Assembly (NCBI RefSeq): GCF_000717335.1
Contig: NZ_JNYZ01000004.1
Location: 62,001-126,000, forward strand
Direction of reading: 5' to 3'
From: Amycolatopsis jejuensis
GTDB taxonomy: Bacteria; Actinomycetota; Actinomycetes; Mycobacteriales; Pseudonocardiaceae
Length of the DNA stretch: 64,000 nt
Of this stretch, positions 45,370 to 56,861 are shown piece after piece. Under the pieces are notes generated by a model. The model did no database searches. It was not told the origin of the DNA and saw only the letters and a program-made list of their open reading frames with translations. The stretch's first letter is position 1. Each line of letters begins with the position of its first letter. The position numbers and the translations under genes were made by a program.

Positions 45370-46640
45370 GCCCGTTCGGGTTCGCCCGTCACCCGTTCGA
45401 TCCGGGCGCCCAGCCGGTTCAGGTTCTCCACGAAGTGCGGATACCCCCGGTCGATGTGGAACACGTCCCACACCTCCGTGATCCCGTCCGCGCACAGGCC
45501 CGCCAGCACCAGCCCCGCGCCGGCGCGGATGTCCGACGCCCAGACCGGGGCGCTCGACAGCTTCTCCACTCCCCGGACCACCGCGTGGTGGCCATCCGTG
45601 CGGGCGTCCCCCGAAAGCCGGATCATTTCTTCGATGAAGCGGAACCTCGCTTCGTACACGTTCTCCGTGATCATCGACGTGCCCTCGGACACCGCGGACA
45701 GCGCGACGGCGAACGGCTGCAGGTCGGTGGCGAAGCCGGGGTACGGGAGGGTCACCCAGTCCACTGCCTTCGGGCGTTCCGGCTGGGCCACGCGGAAGCC
45801 CTTTTCCCCGTACGTCGTCACCTCGGCGCCGGCCAGGCGGAGCTTGTCGAGGATCAGGTCGAGGTGGTGCGGGTTCACGCCGCGCACAGTGAGGTCGCCG
45901 CGGGTCATCGATGCGGCAAACGCCCAGGTCGCGCCTACGATCCGGTCGCCGATCACGCGGTGTTCGGTCGGCTGCAGGCGGTCGACGCCGTGGACGGTGA
46001 GCGTGGACGTGCCCGCGCCTTCGATTTTCGCGCCCATTTCGGTGAGCATCGTGCAGATATCGGCGATTTCCGGCTCGCGCGCGGCATTGTCGATCACCGT
46101 GGTGCCCTCGGCCAGCACCGCCGCCATCAGGATGTTCTCGGTGGCGCCGACGCTCGGGAAATCGAGCCAGATCTGGGCGCCCACCAGCGATTCCGCTTTC
46201 GCGACGACACAGCCGTGCTCGATCGTGCTCGTCGCGCCGAGCTTGCGCAGGCCGTTCTGGTGCATGTCGAGCGGACGCGAGCCGATCGCGTCGCCGCCGG
46301 GCAGCGCCACGACCGCCTGCTTCAGACGGCCGACCAGCGGACCCAGTACGCACACCGACGCCCGCAGCTTGCCCATCGCGGGCGAGTCGGCGCGGTGCGA
46401 CAGCTCGGCGGGCGTGGTGATGCGCGCGGTGTCGCCGTCGATCTCCACCTCGCAGCCCACGCTGCGCAGGACGTCACCCATCAGCGGGACGTCCAGGATC
46501 TGCGGGCAGTTCGTGATGGTGGTGGTGCCCTCCGCCAGTAGTGCCGCGGCCATCAGCTTCAGCACGCTGTTCTTGGCGCCGACGACGTCGACCTCACCGA
46601 CCAGCTGTGCCCCGCCGTGCACGTCGAAGTGCTCGCTCAT
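45366..46640 (-). CDS. murA: UDP-N-acetylglucosamine 1-carboxyvinyltransferase MurA
   Basis: First committed step of peptidoglycan synthesis (424 aa). [20 protein letters not shown] is the N-terminal signature with the substrate Lys-Asn. The catalytic loop reads [16 protein letters not shown], so Asp117 replaces the usual Cys, as in mycobacteria, which makes the enzyme insensitive to fosfomycin (known for the family). I use ATG 46640 ([10 protein letters not shown]). TTG 46649 is possible and has GAGGG upstream. Confidence 0.95.
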   Translation of the reverse strand: MSEHFDVHGGAQLVGEVDVVGAKNSVLKLMAAALLAEGTTTITNCPQILDVPLMGDVLRSVGCEVEIDGDTARITTPAELSHRADSPAMGKLRASVCVLGPLVGRLKQAVVALPGGDAIGSRPLDMHQNGLRKLGATSTIEHGCVVAKAESLVGAQIWLDFPSVGATENILMAAVLAEGTTVIDNAAREPEIADICTMLTEMGAKIEGAGTSTLTVHGVDRLQPTEHRVIGDRIVGATWAFAASMTRGDLTVRGVNPHHLDLILDKLRLAGAEVTTYGEKGFRVAQPERPKAVDWVTLPYPGFATDLQPFAVALSAVSEGTSMITENVYEARFRFIEEMIRLSGDARTDGHHAVVRGVEKLSSAPVWASDIRAGAGLVLAGLCADGITEVWDVFHIDRGYPHFVENLNRLGARIERVTGEPERA

Positions 46641-46688
46641 GGCCGCCAATCATGCCCTCTCGCCTGCTTTTGCCCGAACCGGGGCCGG

Positions 46689-46694
46689 TAGAGT
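46689..46694 (+). promoter_or_regulatory. Probable -10 box of the adenosyltransferase gene
   Basis: TAGAGT lies seven bases before the ATG at 46702 without a Shine-Dalgarno sequence in between, the leaderless pattern seen at several genes here. Confidence 0.45.
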
Positions 46695-46701
46695 CGAGAC
46701 C

Positions 46702-47268
46702 ATGGTCGTTCGCATCAACCGCGTCTACACGAAGGTCGGCGACAGCGGCACCACAGCCCTCGGCGACGGTTCCCGCGTGCCCAAGACGTCCGCCCGGCTC
46801 GCCGCGTACGCCGACACCGACGAGGCGAATTCCGTGCTGGGCCTGGCGGTTGCGCTCGGTTCGCTGCCGGACGAGATCACCGGCGTGCTGCGCCGGATCC
46901 AGAACGACCTCTTCGACGTCGGCGCCGATCTGTGCCTGCCGATCCAGGAAAACCCGCCCTACGTTCCGCTGCGCATCACCGAGGCGTACCTGGAGCGGCT
47001 CGAAGGCTGGTGTGACGACTTCAACGAACGGCTGCCCAAGCTCACGTCGTTCATCCTGCCCGGCGGCACCCCCGGCGCGGCGTACCTGCACCAGGCCCGC
47101 ACGGTCTCGCGGCGCGCGGAACGCTCGGCGTGGGCACTGCTGGAAGCCGAGCCGGACACCACGAACCCGGTCGCCGCGAAGTACCTCAACCGGCTCTCCG
47201 ACCTGCTGTTCATCCTCGCGCGGCTGGCCAACCCGGAAGGTGACGTGCTGTGGCAGCCCGGGGGCTGA
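46702..47268 (+). CDS. pduO: PduO-type cob(I)alamin adenosyltransferase
   Basis: Makes adenosylcobalamin from cob(I)alamin and ATP (188 aa, counterpart of Rv1314c). It starts VVRINRVYTKVGDSGTTALG, which holds the ATP-binding loop. LPGGTPGAAYLHQARTVSRR followed by AERSAWALLE is the helix carrying the catalytic Arg residues. It would supply the cofactor for B12 enzymes such as MeaA in this window. It overlaps the next gene by 19 bp and is divergent from murA. Confidence 0.94.
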   Translation: MVVRINRVYTKVGDSGTTALGDGSRVPKTSARLAAYADTDEANSVLGLAVALGSLPDEITGVLRRIQNDLFDVGADLCLPIQENPPYVPLRITEAYLERLEGWCDDFNERLPKLTSFILPGGTPGAAYLHQARTVSRRAERSAWALLEAEPDTTNPVAAKYLNRLSDLLFILARLANPEGDVLWQPGG

Positions 47269-48308
47269 CAGCGCTCGGCCTCTCGGCACTCGCATTCGCC
47301 GGTGGCTGGGCCGCGCGCAACCTGAAAACGTACGACCTCGCGCTGGCCCGCACCCGCCGCGCCGGTTTCACTGAGAAACAAGCCGTGATCAACGGGTCTA
47401 CGATCCACTACGCCGAAGGCCCGGCCGGGCCCAATCCGCCGCTGCTGCTGATCCACGGGCAGGGCGTCGACTGGCGTAGTTACGCCCGGGTGCTGCCCGC
47501 GCTGGCAACGGACTTCACGGTGTACGCCGTCGACGTCCATGGGCACGGCCAATCCGCGCGGACACCGTCGAAATACACGGCGGAGGCGATCGGCTCCGAC
47601 CTCGCGCGGTTCGTCGAGGACGTGATCCGGGCGCGGGTCGTCGTTTCCGGGCACTCGTCCGGCGGGCAGCTGGCGGCCTGGCTCGCGGGTCACCGTCCCG
47701 ACCTCGTGCGCGCGGCCGTGCTCGAAGACCCACCGCTCTTCACCACGCTCCTGCCGCGCGCGGAGAAAACGTGGAACTGGGTCGACCTGGCCACCACCTG
47801 CCACACGTACCTGGAATCCGGCGAAACCGATTGGCCCGCATACAGTTTCGCGCACCAGAAGCTGTGGGACTTCTTCGGCGACGGCGCGGCCCGCATCGTC
47901 CGGGGCGGGCTGGCGCGGCACGCAAAGCATCCGGACCGGCCGATCACGCTCTTGTTCATGCCGCCGAGCTGGAACGACATGCAACGCGCGCTCGAAAGCT
48001 ACGACCCGCACTTCGGCAACGCGTTCTACACCGGAACCTGGGACGAGGGCTTCGACCACGAGGCCACCCTGCGCAAGATCGAAGCGCCGACCACGCTGAT
48101 CCACGCAAACTGGAAGTACGGCGACGACGGCGTCCTGCAGGGAGCCATCGACGCCGACGACGCACAGCGGATCGCGTCCCTGATCAGCAACGTCGAGGTG
48201 GTGCGAGTGGACAGCGGCCACAACGTGCACGGCGAGAAACCCACGCAGTTCACCGAGGTGGTACGCGCGATCAAGGACCGTCAGTTGGATTCGCGAGTGG
48301 CCCAGTAA
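47250..48308 (+). CDS. Membrane-anchored alpha/beta hydrolase
   Basis: Hydrolase of 352 aa with an N-terminal hydrophobic segment (LTALGLSALAFAGGWAA) that may anchor it. LLLIHGQGVDWRSYARVLPA and VDVHGHGQSARTP lead to the nucleophile elbow VVSGHSSGGQLAAWLAG. The His is in VDSGHNVHGEKP. GTG 47250 lies inside the adenosyltransferase gene, so the two are coupled. No B12-related role is evident. Confidence 0.85.
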   Translation: MAARGLTALGLSALAFAGGWAARNLKTYDLALARTRRAGFTEKQAVINGSTIHYAEGPAGPNPPLLLIHGQGVDWRSYARVLPALATDFTVYAVDVHGHGQSARTPSKYTAEAIGSDLARFVEDVIRARVVVSGHSSGGQLAAWLAGHRPDLVRAAVLEDPPLFTTLLPRAEKTWNWVDLATTCHTYLESGETDWPAYSFAHQKLWDFFGDGAARIVRGGLARHAKHPDRPITLLFMPPSWNDMQRALESYDPHFGNAFYTGTWDEGFDHEATLRKIEAPTTLIHANWKYGDDGVLQGAIDADDAQRIASLISNVEVVRVDSGHNVHGEKPTQFTEVVRAIKDRQLDSRVAQ

Positions 48309-48442
48309 CGCTCGTAATCGACGTCCCACGTGGAGTCACGGCCCGGATCGGCCGCCTGCGTAGTGGTGAAGTCCTCGGGCCGTACCGGCTCGGGCAGCTT
48401 CCCCCACCGCCGCGCGCGGTCTTCGCGTTCGAGGGCGTCCAT
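48281..48442 (-). CDS. Small conserved-looking hypothetical protein
   Basis: Short frame of 53 aa from ATG 48442: MDALEREDRARRWGKLPEPV, then DSTWDVDYERYWATRESN. Third positions are GC-rich, and the charged, Trp-containing end looks like a real small protein. A longer frame to 48511 would overlap DUF2550 and reads poorly. It overlaps the converging hydrolase by 28 bp. Function unknown. Confidence 0.55.
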   Translation of the reverse strand: MDALEREDRARRWGKLPEPVRPEDFTTTQAADPGRDSTWDVDYERYWATRESN

Positions 48443-48462
48443 ACCGCCAAGGATAACGCCGC

Positions 48463-48897
48463 TCAGGACGCTCGCGGCAGACGGCGACCGGGCGGTGCCG
48501 ACTCCAGCCACGACAGGAACCCGGTCAACGCACCCGGCCCCATCGCGATCTCGATCGCCTCCTGGGCGGACGACTCACACCGCAGCACCGTGGACCCTTC
48601 CGGCACGGCGTACGCCTCGGAGCCGGACGGGTCGCGCCGGTCGGCGATCTGCATGTTTTCCCGCTGGAAGACGCGGTCCGGGCCGGTCCGCAGGCTCCAT
48701 ACGCGGTACCAGACGAACTTCTCGCCCTCGTACCGGCCGAGCCCCAGATGCCAGCTCGATCGCGGGTTGTCCGGACGCCACCGCAGCGCGACGCTCACGC
48801 CACCGCCGCGGCGCATCCGGATCCACCGCTGGCCGTACCAGCCGACCACGACGACCAGCACGATCAGGAGCACGAGCACCACGATTGCGATCTTCAC
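48463..48897 (-). CDS. DUF2550 membrane protein
   Basis: Protein of 144 aa with one N-terminal membrane segment (IAIVVLVLLIVLVVVVGWYG) then basic RWIRMRRGGGVSVALRWRPD. The GLGRYEGEKFVWYRVWSLRT core is the DUF2550 pattern. It follows atpC exactly as Rv1312 follows atpC in M. tuberculosis. It has no known function but is constantly linked to ATP synthase. Confidence 0.88.
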   Translation of the reverse strand: MKIAIVVLVLLIVLVVVVGWYGQRWIRMRRGGGVSVALRWRPDNPRSSWHLGLGRYEGEKFVWYRVWSLRTGPDRVFQRENMQIADRRDPSGSEAYAVPEGSTVLRCESSAQEAIEIAMGPGALTGFLSWLESAPPGRRLPRAS

Positions 48898-48922
48898 GGC
48901 CCGGCTCCTGCTCGTCGTCCGG

Positions 48923-49288
48923 TCAGACCGTTTGCCCGGCCGCGCGGAGCTGGGCCGTGGCCCTCGTCCGCTCGGCTTCGTCGCCGGTACTGAGGGCTTC
49001 CTTCGCCGCGGCCACGTCGATCTCGTCGGACAGCTCGGCGCTCTCGGCGAGCACGCTCACCCCGGTGCCGGTGACGGACAGGAACCCGCCGTGCACGGCC
49101 GCGGTGAGCACGTCGCCGCCGGTGGTGTTGACCTTGACCACGCCACCCTCGACGAGCTGGCCCAGCACCGGCTCGTGGCCCGGCATGATGCCGATCTCGC
49201 CCTCGGTGGTCTGCGCCACCACGAAGGTGGCGGTACCCGACCAGAGCCGGCGCTCGACGGCCACCAGCTCCACGGACATCTCAGCCAC
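48923..49288 (-). CDS. atpC: ATP synthase epsilon subunit AtpC
   Basis: Central-stalk subunit of 121 aa that couples rotation and limits ATP hydrolysis. [20 protein letters not shown] and [16 protein letters not shown] are conserved. The C-terminal helices ([20 protein letters not shown]) are short, as in mycobacteria. GTG 49288 follows AAGGAG by six bases. A hairpin lies between atpD and this gene. Confidence 0.95.
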   Translation of the reverse strand: MAEMSVELVAVERRLWSGTATFVVAQTTEGEIGIMPGHEPVLGQLVEGGVVKVNTTGGDVLTAAVHGGFLSVTGTGVSVLAESAELSDEIDVAAAKEALSTGDEAERTRATAQLRAAGQTV

Positions 49289-49346
49289 GTAGCACTCCTT
49301 CGCTCGGGGTGTCACCACCGAGTGTAATAGGTCTTGCTTCGGTTAC

Positions 49347-49396
49347 GAGAACGGCGGGGGCTGCCGTCCACAATGGACAATGCCCCCGCCGCTCTC
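49347..49396 (-). other. Hairpin between atpD and atpC
   Basis: Arms GAGAACGGCGGGGGC and GCCCCCGCCGCTCTC pair over 15 bases with one mismatch, starting just after the atpD stop. The 20-base loop contains the GTCCACAATGGAC palindrome. No T-run follows. It may trim or pause the message and so set the ratio of epsilon to other subunits. Confidence 0.65.
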
Positions 49397-49401
49397 GGAA
49401 A

Positions 49402-51746
<2,345 letters not shown>

Positions 51747-51757
51747 GGGCTACCAGC

Positions 51758-53398
51758 TCACTTCTTCGGGGCGGGCTTGTTGACCTTGACGGTCTCCTGC
51801 CCGACCTTCTCGGCGTCCATCGCGTCGGCGCCCGACTCGACCAGCGGCTTGCCCTCGGAGGTAGTGAACTCCTTCTTGAACTCGTTCACCGCGGCGACCA
51901 GGCCGTCGCGAGCCTCGTCGGTGAACTTGCCGGAGTCACGGATCGCACCGAGGACCTCGGTGTGCTTGCGCCGCGCCGAGTCGAGGAACTCCTGGTTGAA
52001 GCGGCGCACGTCCTCGGTGGGCACCGAGTCGAAGTGGCCGTTCGTGCCCAGGTACACCGTGGCGACCTGCTCCTCGACCGGAACCGGCGAGTACTGCGGC
52101 TGCTTGAGCACCTCGTACAGCCGGGCACCGCGCTCGAGCTGCGCCTTCGACGCGTCGTCGAGGTCCGAGGCGAAGGCGGCGAACGACTCCAGCTCGCGGT
52201 ACTGCGACAGGTCGATGCGGAGCGAGCCCGACACGTCCTTCATCGCCTTGACCTGCGCGGCACCACCCACGCGGGACACCGAGATGCCCACGTCGATGGC
52301 CGGGCGCTGACCGGCGTTGAAGAGGTCCGACTGGAAGAAGCACTGGCCGTCGGTGATCGAGATGACGTTGGTCGGGATGTAGGCCGACACGTCGTTCGCC
52401 TTGGTCTCGATGATCGGGAGACCGGTGAGCGAGCCCGCGCCCAGCTCGTCCGACAGCTTCGCGCACCGCTCGAGCAGGCGGGAGTGCAAGTAGAAGACGT
52501 CGCCGGGGAACGCCTCGCGGCCCGGCGGGCGGCGCAGCAGCAGCGAGATCGCGCGGTAGGCGTCGGCCTGCTTGGTGAGGTCGTCGAACACGATCAGGAC
52601 GTGCTTGCCCTCGTACATCCAGTGCTGGCCGATGGCCGAACCGGTGTAGGGCGCGATCCACTTGAAGCCTGCCGAGTCCGAAGCGGGGGCGGCGACGATG
52701 GTGGTGTACTCCATCGCGCCCGCGTCCTCGAGGGACTGCTTGACCGAGGCGATCGTGGAGCCCTTCTGCCCGATCGCGACGTAGATGCAGCGCACCTGCT
52801 TCTTCGGGTCGCCGGTCTCCCAGTTCGCCTTCTGGTTGATGATCGTGTCGACCGCGACGGCCGTCTTGCCCGTCTTGCGGTCGCCGATGATCAGCTGGCG
52901 CTGGCCACGGCCGATCGGGGTCATCGCGTCGATCGCGGTGATGCCCGTCTGCAGCGGCTCGGACACCGGCTGGCGCTCGACCACCGAGGCGGCCTTGATC
53001 TCCAGCGGGCGCCGGGTGGTGGTCTCGATGTCGCCGAGGCCGTCGATGGGCGCGCCCAGCGGGTTCACGACCCGGCCGAGGTAGCCGTCGCCGACCGGCA
53101 CCGAGAGGACCTGGCCGGTGCGCTTGACCTGCTGGCCTTCTTCGATGCTCTCGAAGTCGCCGAGGATCGCGGCACCGATCTCGCGGGCGTCGAGGTTGAG
53201 CGCCACGCCGAGGATCCCGCCAGGGAACTCGAGCAGCTCGTTGGCCATGGCCGAGGGCAGCCCCTCGACGTGGGCGATCCCGTCACCGGCGTCGGCGACG
53301 ACACCGACCTCTTCCCGCTCCACCGAAGGGGCGTAACTCGAGACGTAGTTCTCGATCGCGTGGGCGATCTCGTCCGAGGAGATCGTCAGCTCGGCCAT
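51758..53398 (-). CDS. atpA: ATP synthase alpha subunit AtpA
   Basis: Regulatory nucleotide-binding F1 subunit (546 aa). [20 protein letters not shown] is Walker A and [18 protein letters not shown]alker B; the arginine finger region is [22 protein letters not shown]-terminal extension of about 30 residues ends [20 protein letters not shown], like the mycobacterial extension that limits ATP hydrolysis (family knowledge). Confidence 0.98.
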   Translation of the reverse strand: MAELTISSDEIAHAIENYVSSYAPSVEREEVGVVADAGDGIAHVEGLPSAMANELLEFPGGILGVALNLDAREIGAAILGDFESIEEGQQVKRTGQVLSVPVGDGYLGRVVNPLGAPIDGLGDIETTTRRPLEIKAASVVERQPVSEPLQTGITAIDAMTPIGRGQRQLIIGDRKTGKTAVAVDTIINQKANWETGDPKKQVRCIYVAIGQKGSTIASVKQSLEDAGAMEYTTIVAAPASDSAGFKWIAPYTGSAIGQHWMYEGKHVLIVFDDLTKQADAYRAISLLLRRPPGREAFPGDVFYLHSRLLERCAKLSDELGAGSLTGLPIIETKANDVSAYIPTNVISITDGQCFFQSDLFNAGQRPAIDVGISVSRVGGAAQVKAMKDVSGSLRIDLSQYRELESFAAFASDLDDASKAQLERGARLYEVLKQPQYSPVPVEEQVATVYLGTNGHFDSVPTEDVRRFNQEFLDSARRKHTEVLGAIRDSGKFTDEARDGLVAAVNEFKKEFTTSEGKPLVESGADAMDAEKVGQETVKVNKPAPKK

Positions 53399-53458
53399 TT
53401 CGTTCCCGCTCTCGCTTCTCTTCTGTCAGTGTGCAAAGTCTGTGGTGCCGAAACCGGC

Positions 53459-54283
53459 CTAGGCCCGGCTCAGCGTGCGGCGCACGGCCGCCAGCTGCCC
53501 GGCGGTGCTGCCGTCGATGATCTCGTCCCCGACGCGGACGACGAGCCCGCCGCCGAGCTTCGGGTCGACCTCGACGTGCAGCGCGATCGGCCGCCCGTAG
53601 ATGCCGTCGAGCTTGGCCCCGAGCCGGGTCCGCTGCTCGTCGGTGAGCGCGTTCGCGGCGGTCACATACGCGACCGAGCGCTCCCGCCGCTCCGCGGCCA
53701 GGGTGACCAGCTTGTCGAGCCCGTTGCCGACCCCGCGCCCCTTGGCGCGGCGCACGACCTGCTCGACCAGTGTTTCGGTGACGGCGTCGACCTTGTCCGC
53801 GAACAGCCCGCGGACCAGGGTCCGCTTCGCGTCGGCGGGAGCGGCCAGGTCGGACAGCGCCGCCTCGAGCTCCGGGGAGCCCGCGACGATCCGCGCGACC
53901 TGGAACAGCTGGGACTCGACGGTCTCGATCTTCCCGGTCTTCTCGGCGGCGGTGAGCAGCGCCGAACGGCCGACCGACTCGAGCCCGTCCACCAGCTCAC
54001 GGGGGCTGGACCAGCGGCTGCCCGCCACGGTGTCGAGCACCTGCAGAGCCGGTTCGCCCAGCTTCCCGTCGAAAAGGCGGCGGACGAGACCCTGGCGGCT
54101 CTCCGGGGCTACCGAAGCGTCACCGACCGCGCGGCGCAGGCCGATCTCGCGGTCCAGGAGGTCGACGACCGAGAGCAGCTCGTCCCCGACCACCGCGGGA
54201 TCAGTACCCGCGGCGGCCAGCACCTCGCCGAGGCGTTCCCCGGCGAGGTCGAGCGCTTCACGGCTCGCAGCATGCAGCGTCAT
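53459..54283 (-). CDS. atpH: ATP synthase delta subunit AtpH
   Basis: Peripheral-stalk subunit (274 aa), longer than the usual 180 aa, as is common in actinobacteria. It starts MTLHAASREALDLAGERLGE and ends with the conserved VEVDPKLGGGLVVRVGDEII then DGSTAGQLAAVRRTL. A separate atpF is present, so it is not the b-delta fusion of mycobacteria. It lies 6 bp after atpF. Confidence 0.95.
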   Translation of the reverse strand: MTLHAASREALDLAGERLGEVLAAAGTDPAVVGDELLSVVDLLDREIGLRRAVGDASVAPESRQGLVRRLFDGKLGEPALQVLDTVAGSRWSSPRELVDGLESVGRSALLTAAEKTGKIETVESQLFQVARIVAGSPELEAALSDLAAPADAKRTLVRGLFADKVDAVTETLVEQVVRRAKGRGVGNGLDKLVTLAAERRERSVAYVTAANALTDEQRTRLGAKLDGIYGRPIALHVEVDPKLGGGLVVRVGDEIIDGSTAGQLAAVRRTLSRA

Positions 54284-54289
54284 CTCTGG

Positions 54290-54838
54290 CTACTTCCCCG
54301 ATCCGTTGGACGACCCAGCGGTCTCCAGCTCCGACAGGAACCGGTCGACGGTGCCCCGGCGGCGTGCCTCGTCCTCGAGCGACTCGCCGACGATCCGGCC
54401 GGCCAGCTCGACCGCGTTGCGGCCCATCTCGGCCCGCAGCTCGGCGATGATCTGCGCCTTCTGGGCCTGCAGCTGGGCGTGCCCCTGCGCGACGATCCGC
54501 TGGGACTCGGCCTCGGCCTGCTCCCGCAGCTCGGTCTTGATCTGCTCGGCCTCGAGCCGGGCGTCGTCCCTGATCTTGGCGGCCTCGGAGCGGGCGTCGG
54601 CCAGCTGGGCCTTGTACTCCGACAGCGCCTTCTCGGCCTCGGCCTGAGCCTTCTCGGCCTTCTCGATGCCGCCTTCGATCTTCTGCGCCCGCTCCTCGTA
54701 GGTCGCCTCGAAGCGGGGGACGACGAACTTCTTCAGGAGGAACAGCAGGATCAGGAAGGCGACGATGCCGAGGATCAGTTCCGAGGGGTCCGGAATGATC
54801 GGGTTCTCCGATGCGAGCACCATTTCGGTCTTCAGCAC
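54290..54838 (-). CDS. atpF: ATP synthase b subunit AtpF
   Basis: Stator subunit of 182 aa. One membrane helix (LILGIVAFLILLFLLKKFVV) is followed by a long charged coiled coil, AEKAQAEAEKALSEYKAQLA and beyond. GTG 54838 has AAGGAG five bases upstream. The C-terminal SSNGSGK is a short tail. It links Fo to F1 with AtpH. Confidence 0.96.
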   Translation of the reverse strand: MLKTEMVLASENPIIPDPSELILGIVAFLILLFLLKKFVVPRFEATYEERAQKIEGGIEKAEKAQAEAEKALSEYKAQLADARSEAAKIRDDARLEAEQIKTELREQAEAESQRIVAQGHAQLQAQKAQIIAELRAEMGRNAVELAGRIVGESLEDEARRRGTVDRFLSELETAGSSNGSGK

Positions 54839-54866
54839 AACGTCTCCTTATGCGAGAGCGGACGAC

Positions 54867-55121
54867 TCAGGCGGAGGCGATGAAGTAGATGACGATCCCG
54901 ATCAGGGCCAGCACCTCGGTGAGCACGAAGGTGGCGTAACCGATGCCCTGGAGCTTGCTCTGGGCCTCCGGCTGACGGGCGGTGCCGTTGATCACCGCGG
55001 CGAAGATCAGGCCCACGCCGATGCCCGGGCCGATCGCGCCGAGGCCGTAGCCGATCGCGGCGAGGCCCTTGTTGATGCTGACGGCCTCAGCGGCGGCCTG
55101 GGCCAGAACGATGTTGCTCAC
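54867..55121 (-). CDS. atpE: ATP synthase c subunit AtpE
   Basis: Proton-carrying rotor ring subunit (84 aa, two helices). The loop [11 protein letters not shown] and the proton-binding Glu69 in [15 protein letters not shown] are clear. In mycobacteria the equivalent Glu region is the bedaquiline site. The start is GTG 55121. It is likely made in greater amount than its neighbours, but no special signal is visible. Confidence 0.97.
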   Translation of the reverse strand: MSNIVLAQAAAEAVSINKGLAAIGYGLGAIGPGIGVGLIFAAVINGTARQPEAQSKLQGIGYATFVLTEVLALIGIVIYFIASA

Positions 55122-55178
55122 GTGCGTTTCCCTTCACTTCGGTCCGCGCACTCACGCGGATCGGGGCTTCTGGTGTTC

Positions 55179-55964
55179 TCAGTGTTCCGACGCCAGCGCG
55201 GCGCCGATGTACCCCGCGGATAGCAGGGCGAAGATGTATGCCTGCAGCACCTGGATGAAGGCTTCCAGGAACGTCAGGCCGATGGCGAAGATCCACGCCA
55301 CCAACGACACCGGCTTCAGCGCGATGCTCGAGGTCTCGGTGAGCAGGAACGTGCCGCCGAGAGTGAAGACCGCCAGGATCAGGTGCCCGGCGAACATGGC
55401 GGCGAAAACACGGATGGCGAGCGTGAGCGGGTTCAGGAAGAATTTCTCCGCGAACTCGATCACCGCGAAGAGCGGGAGCACCGGACCGGGGACCCCGGCG
55501 GGCGCGAGCTCTTTCTTGAAGTACGCGCCGAGGCCGTGCTTCTTGATCCCGGCGTAGTGGTACATCGGGTAGACCACGAGCACCGACAGCGCGATCGGGA
55601 ACCCGAACCGCGCCATGGTGGGGAACTGCAGGAACGGGATGACCCCGTAGAGGTTGTTCAGCAGAATGAAGGTGAACAACGCGAAGATGACCGGCACGAA
55701 CCGCTTGAAGTCTTTCGAGCCGATCTGCTCGCGGGCGATGTTGTTGCGCGCGAAGTCGTAGATGAACTCGGCCACGAACTGGCCTTTGCTCGGCACGACC
55801 TTCAGCTTGCGCGTCGCCAGCAGGAAGTACCCCGCGATGATGATCACCGAGAGCACCACCAGGAGCATCGGCTTCGTGACGAAGCCGAACAACGGCGGCA
55901 GCTCGAAGCTTTCGGCGCCAGGGGGCGCGAAGGTCGCACCCTCGGTCAGTACCAGCGCGGCCAC
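55179..55964 (-). CDS. atpB: ATP synthase a subunit AtpB
   Basis: Proton channel subunit (261 aa, five or six helices). The essential Arg is in LTLAIRVFAAMFAGHLILAV. VAEFIYDFARNNI and VLQAYIFALLSAGYI are also conserved. GTG 55964 has GGAGGAG four bases upstream. First gene of the atpBEFHAGDC operon. Confidence 0.97.
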   Translation of the reverse strand: MAALVLTEGATFAPPGAESFELPPLFGFVTKPMLLVVLSVIIIAGYFLLATRKLKVVPSKGQFVAEFIYDFARNNIAREQIGSKDFKRFVPVIFALFTFILLNNLYGVIPFLQFPTMARFGFPIALSVLVVYPMYHYAGIKKHGLGAYFKKELAPAGVPGPVLPLFAVIEFAEKFFLNPLTLAIRVFAAMFAGHLILAVFTLGGTFLLTETSSIALKPVSLVAWIFAIGLTFLEAFIQVLQAYIFALLSAGYIGAALASEH

Positions 55965-56347
55965 TGGGCTCCTCCCGGTTCTCCCGGCCGGCGTTCACTC
56001 CGCCGGGGGAATCGTCACGATCTGGACTTAACGTACCCGATACGCATCGGGACGCCGGAGGCGGCTTACCCACCGCGCGCGGGACCCGGTTTCCCGGTCC
56101 GTGCACGGGGATGTCTCGCGTGAACACTGCCCTGCGGTCTACTTCGGACCAGCGGCTGGAAGAGGCGGAACCATCCGGTCGCCACACTGCTGATCGCGGT
56201 TCGTCTTCGGGAGTGCGCGGCCGAGGCCGCCACCCATGAAGCGGACCATACCAGCAGGTCAATCAGTGCCGTACAGGCGTACTCCTAACCATCCGTTCGG
56301 TCGAGGACCTAAGTCCCGTCCCGGCCGGGACCCGCGTCCCGAACCGG
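55965..56347. other. Gap holding the probable atp operon promoter
   Basis: About 380 bp between the AtpI-like gene and atpB on the same strand. I see no gene. A TATGGT box on the minus strand near 56245 could be a -10, but no good -35 accompanies it. A promoter for the main ATP synthase genes is expected here. Confidence 0.4.
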
Positions 56348-56812
56348 TCATTCACCGGCCGGGATGATCGTGGGCATGCGGGTCTTGCGGAAGCTCGCGA
56401 ACTCCACGGCGGCGGCCACGAGGATGGCGACGATCATGGTGATGCCCAGCGAAAGCGGGTGCAGCGCGGTGACGCCCTTGAGCAGGGTGAGCGCGAGGAA
56501 CAGCAGGATGACCTTGGCGGCGTACCCGCCGAGCGCGATGAGCATCACGAACGACGGGTCCTGGCCCGCGCTGATCTTCATCATGCCGAGCGTGGACAGC
56601 GACGCGGCCATCGCGAGCACCCCGCCGACCAGCGAGCCGAGGAACCCGGGCAGGCCGTTGAGAACGCTGAAGAGCACTATGCAGGCGAGGATGAACGGCG
56701 GGGTGAACAGGAGCGAGGCCCTGGTCATCGACCGCGCCAGCGCACGCACCGGGGCGGCGTGCGGGTTTTCCGCTTTCGCCTGCGTCTGGTCCGGCGTTTC
56801 GCTGTCGCTCAC
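56348..56812 (-). CDS. AtpI-like membrane protein (Rv1303 counterpart)
   Basis: Protein of 154 aa with four membrane segments and a polar N-terminus (VSDSETPDQTQAKAENPHAA). LLFTPPFILACIVLFSVLNG and ALGGYAAKVILLFLALTLLK are the first and third. Position before atpB and topology match Rv1303 and the AtpI assembly factor, which helps build the c-ring in some species. GTG 56812 follows GAGGAG by seven bases. Confidence 0.82.
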   Translation of the reverse strand: MSDSETPDQTQAKAENPHAAPVRALARSMTRASLLFTPPFILACIVLFSVLNGLPGFLGSLVGGVLAMAASLSTLGMMKISAGQDPSFVMLIALGGYAAKVILLFLALTLLKGVTALHPLSLGITMIVAILVAAAVEFASFRKTRMPTIIPAGE

Positions 56813-56861
56813 GTACTTGCTCCTCGTTCGATTCGACCCGCCAGTATAGCGGGCGCCGTGG

